Shown here piece after piece: positions 5,729 to 6,053 of a stretch of 6,053 nt of DNA (position 1 is the stretch's first letter; each line of letters opens with the position of its first letter). A model generated the notes under the pieces. The model was not told the origin of the DNA. It saw only the letters and a program-made list of their open reading frames with translations, and searched no databases. The DNA comes from CAYJWS01 sp964373925 (GTDB lineage Bacteria; Patescibacteriota; Patescibacteriia; Buchananbacterales; GWA2-38-13), in assembly GCA_964373925.1 (NCBI GenBank), contig CAYJWS010000067.1:1-6053 (forward strand), written 5' to 3'. The translations under genes were made by a program, and so were the position numbers.

Positions 5729-5932
5729 ATGGTAAAATTAGCAGTTCAAGGCAGAAGCGTTTCAACGCATAGGCATGTTCCGGGAATGACGGTAGAAGCA
5801 ATACTGAAAGAAGCGGAAGTGGCAGCCAACGAACATTCCACGATTACCGTGGATGGCCGTGACGCCGAAAAAAGCACAGTAGTTCCAAGAGAAGCCACGG
5901 TCGTCGTGACTTCAAAAATCGCAAACGGTTAG
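5729..5932 (+). CDS. ThiS/MoaD-like beta-grasp protein, predicted ubiquitin-like modifier
   Basis: This 67-residue protein has the length and motif order of ThiS. Strands at 2-7 and 10-17 are followed by PGMTVEAILKEA (18-29; the g-x-TV-x-x-LL helix start), the VDG turn (41-43, matching VNG in ThiS), T50 in place of the late Thr, and a last strand ATVVVTSKI (56-64). It ends Ala-Asn-Gly instead of Gly-Gly, with no extension after Gly67, so it is ready for E1 without processing. The SD AAAGGAAGG (5711-5719) lies nine bases before the ATG. It sits 28 bases after the E1-like gene and is last in the operon. Its G+C is visibly higher than its neighbours', perhaps reflecting high expression. Role as a conjugated modifier is inferred from context; a sulphur-carrier role is the alternative. 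It has no cysteine. Confidence 0.8.
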   Translation: MVKLAVQGRSVSTHRHVPGMTVEAILKEAEVAANEHSTITVDGRDAEKSTVVPREATVVVTSKIANG

Positions 5933-5961
5933 TTTTGTATTATGCTCTTTTAAAAATTTTT

Positions 5962-5996
5962 GGCAGGTGGATACGTCTACCTGCCTTTTTTATTTT
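5962..5996 (+). terminator. Strong rho-independent terminator closing the operon
   Basis: GGCAGGTGGA (5962-5971) pairs with TCTACCTGCC (5976-5985), ten pairs with one G-U wobble, around a TACG loop of the stable UNCG class. A T-rich run follows (5986-5996). It begins 29 bases after the Ubl stop. Bases 5997-6053 show no feature I can support. Confidence 0.92.
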
Positions 5997-6053
5997 AGAT
6001 GTTCAAGCTATGGAACATAATTTACAGTCTATTAATTGTAATTTTGCATCTTC

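Noticed and set aside
5729..5932. Lys27, Lys48 and Lys63 in the Ubl match famous ubiquitin chain-linking positions by number.
   Set aside because: The protein aligns with ThiS rather than ubiquitin, so numbering does not correspond; coincidence.
5041..5932. ThiF plus ThiS pair as a thiamine or molybdopterin sulphur-transfer operon.
   Set aside because: No thiG, thiH, moaE or related gene is present, while JAB and an E2-like domain are co-transcribed; protein conjugation is the better reading, though sulphur transfer is not excluded.
1..6053. CRISPR arrays, tRNA or rRNA genes, insertion sequences.
   Set aside because: No spaced direct repeats, cloverleaf-like sequence, rRNA segments, transposase motifs or terminal inverted repeats were seen on either strand.

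Overview
The window looks like a piece of a bacterial chromosome. It is AT-rich, gene-dense and uses SD-led ATG starts with TAA, TAG and TGA stops. TGA ends the JAB gene, which argues against a code-25 lineage. The overall look (compact genes, divergent versions of common families, short spacers) suggests a Candidate Phyla Radiation/Patescibacteria member, perhaps Parcubacteria-like, but nothing here proves the lineage.

Layout: (1) 1-740 holds a promoter region, a divergent single-stranded DNA-binding protein gene (ssb) and its terminator. (2) 741-1955 holds an extended -10 promoter and an AI-2E-family (PerM/YdiK-like) membrane protein, ending in a terminator shared with a convergent gene. 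(3) 1960-2727 on the minus strand is a ZIP-family metal transporter. (4) 2728-2910 is a divergent promoter region with a 16-bp palindrome and a boxA-like leader. (5) 2911-5932 is a tight four-gene operon closed by a strong terminator at 5962-5996.

The operon is the exciting part. It encodes, in order: a membrane-anchored, coiled-coil protein whose C-terminal ~120 residues read as an E2 (UBC-like) domain with candidate catalytic Cys434; a JAB/JAMM metalloprotease with an intact H-S-H-x7-S-x2-D motif; a compact ThiF/E1-like adenylating enzyme; and a 67-residue ThiS/MoaD-like beta-grasp protein ending in Asn-Gly. Together they form a complete ubiquitin-like activation, transfer and removal module. 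The genes overlap by 20 bp and by ATGA, then are spaced by 28 bp, so they are almost certainly co-transcribed. The inferred scheme is that the E1 adenylates the terminal Gly of the Ubl, passes it to the E2-like Cys at the membrane, and the JAB protein removes it. Targets are unknown; membrane proteins or envelope-associated (including phage-related) targets are possible.

The E1, JAB and ThiS-fold calls rest on clear motifs. The E2 call rests on a weaker pattern plus strong gene context. The promoters of ssb and of the operon share a common layout, TTGAC...TGTTA...TGTTCTTT...TACAT, which may be a general promoter/leader type of this organism.
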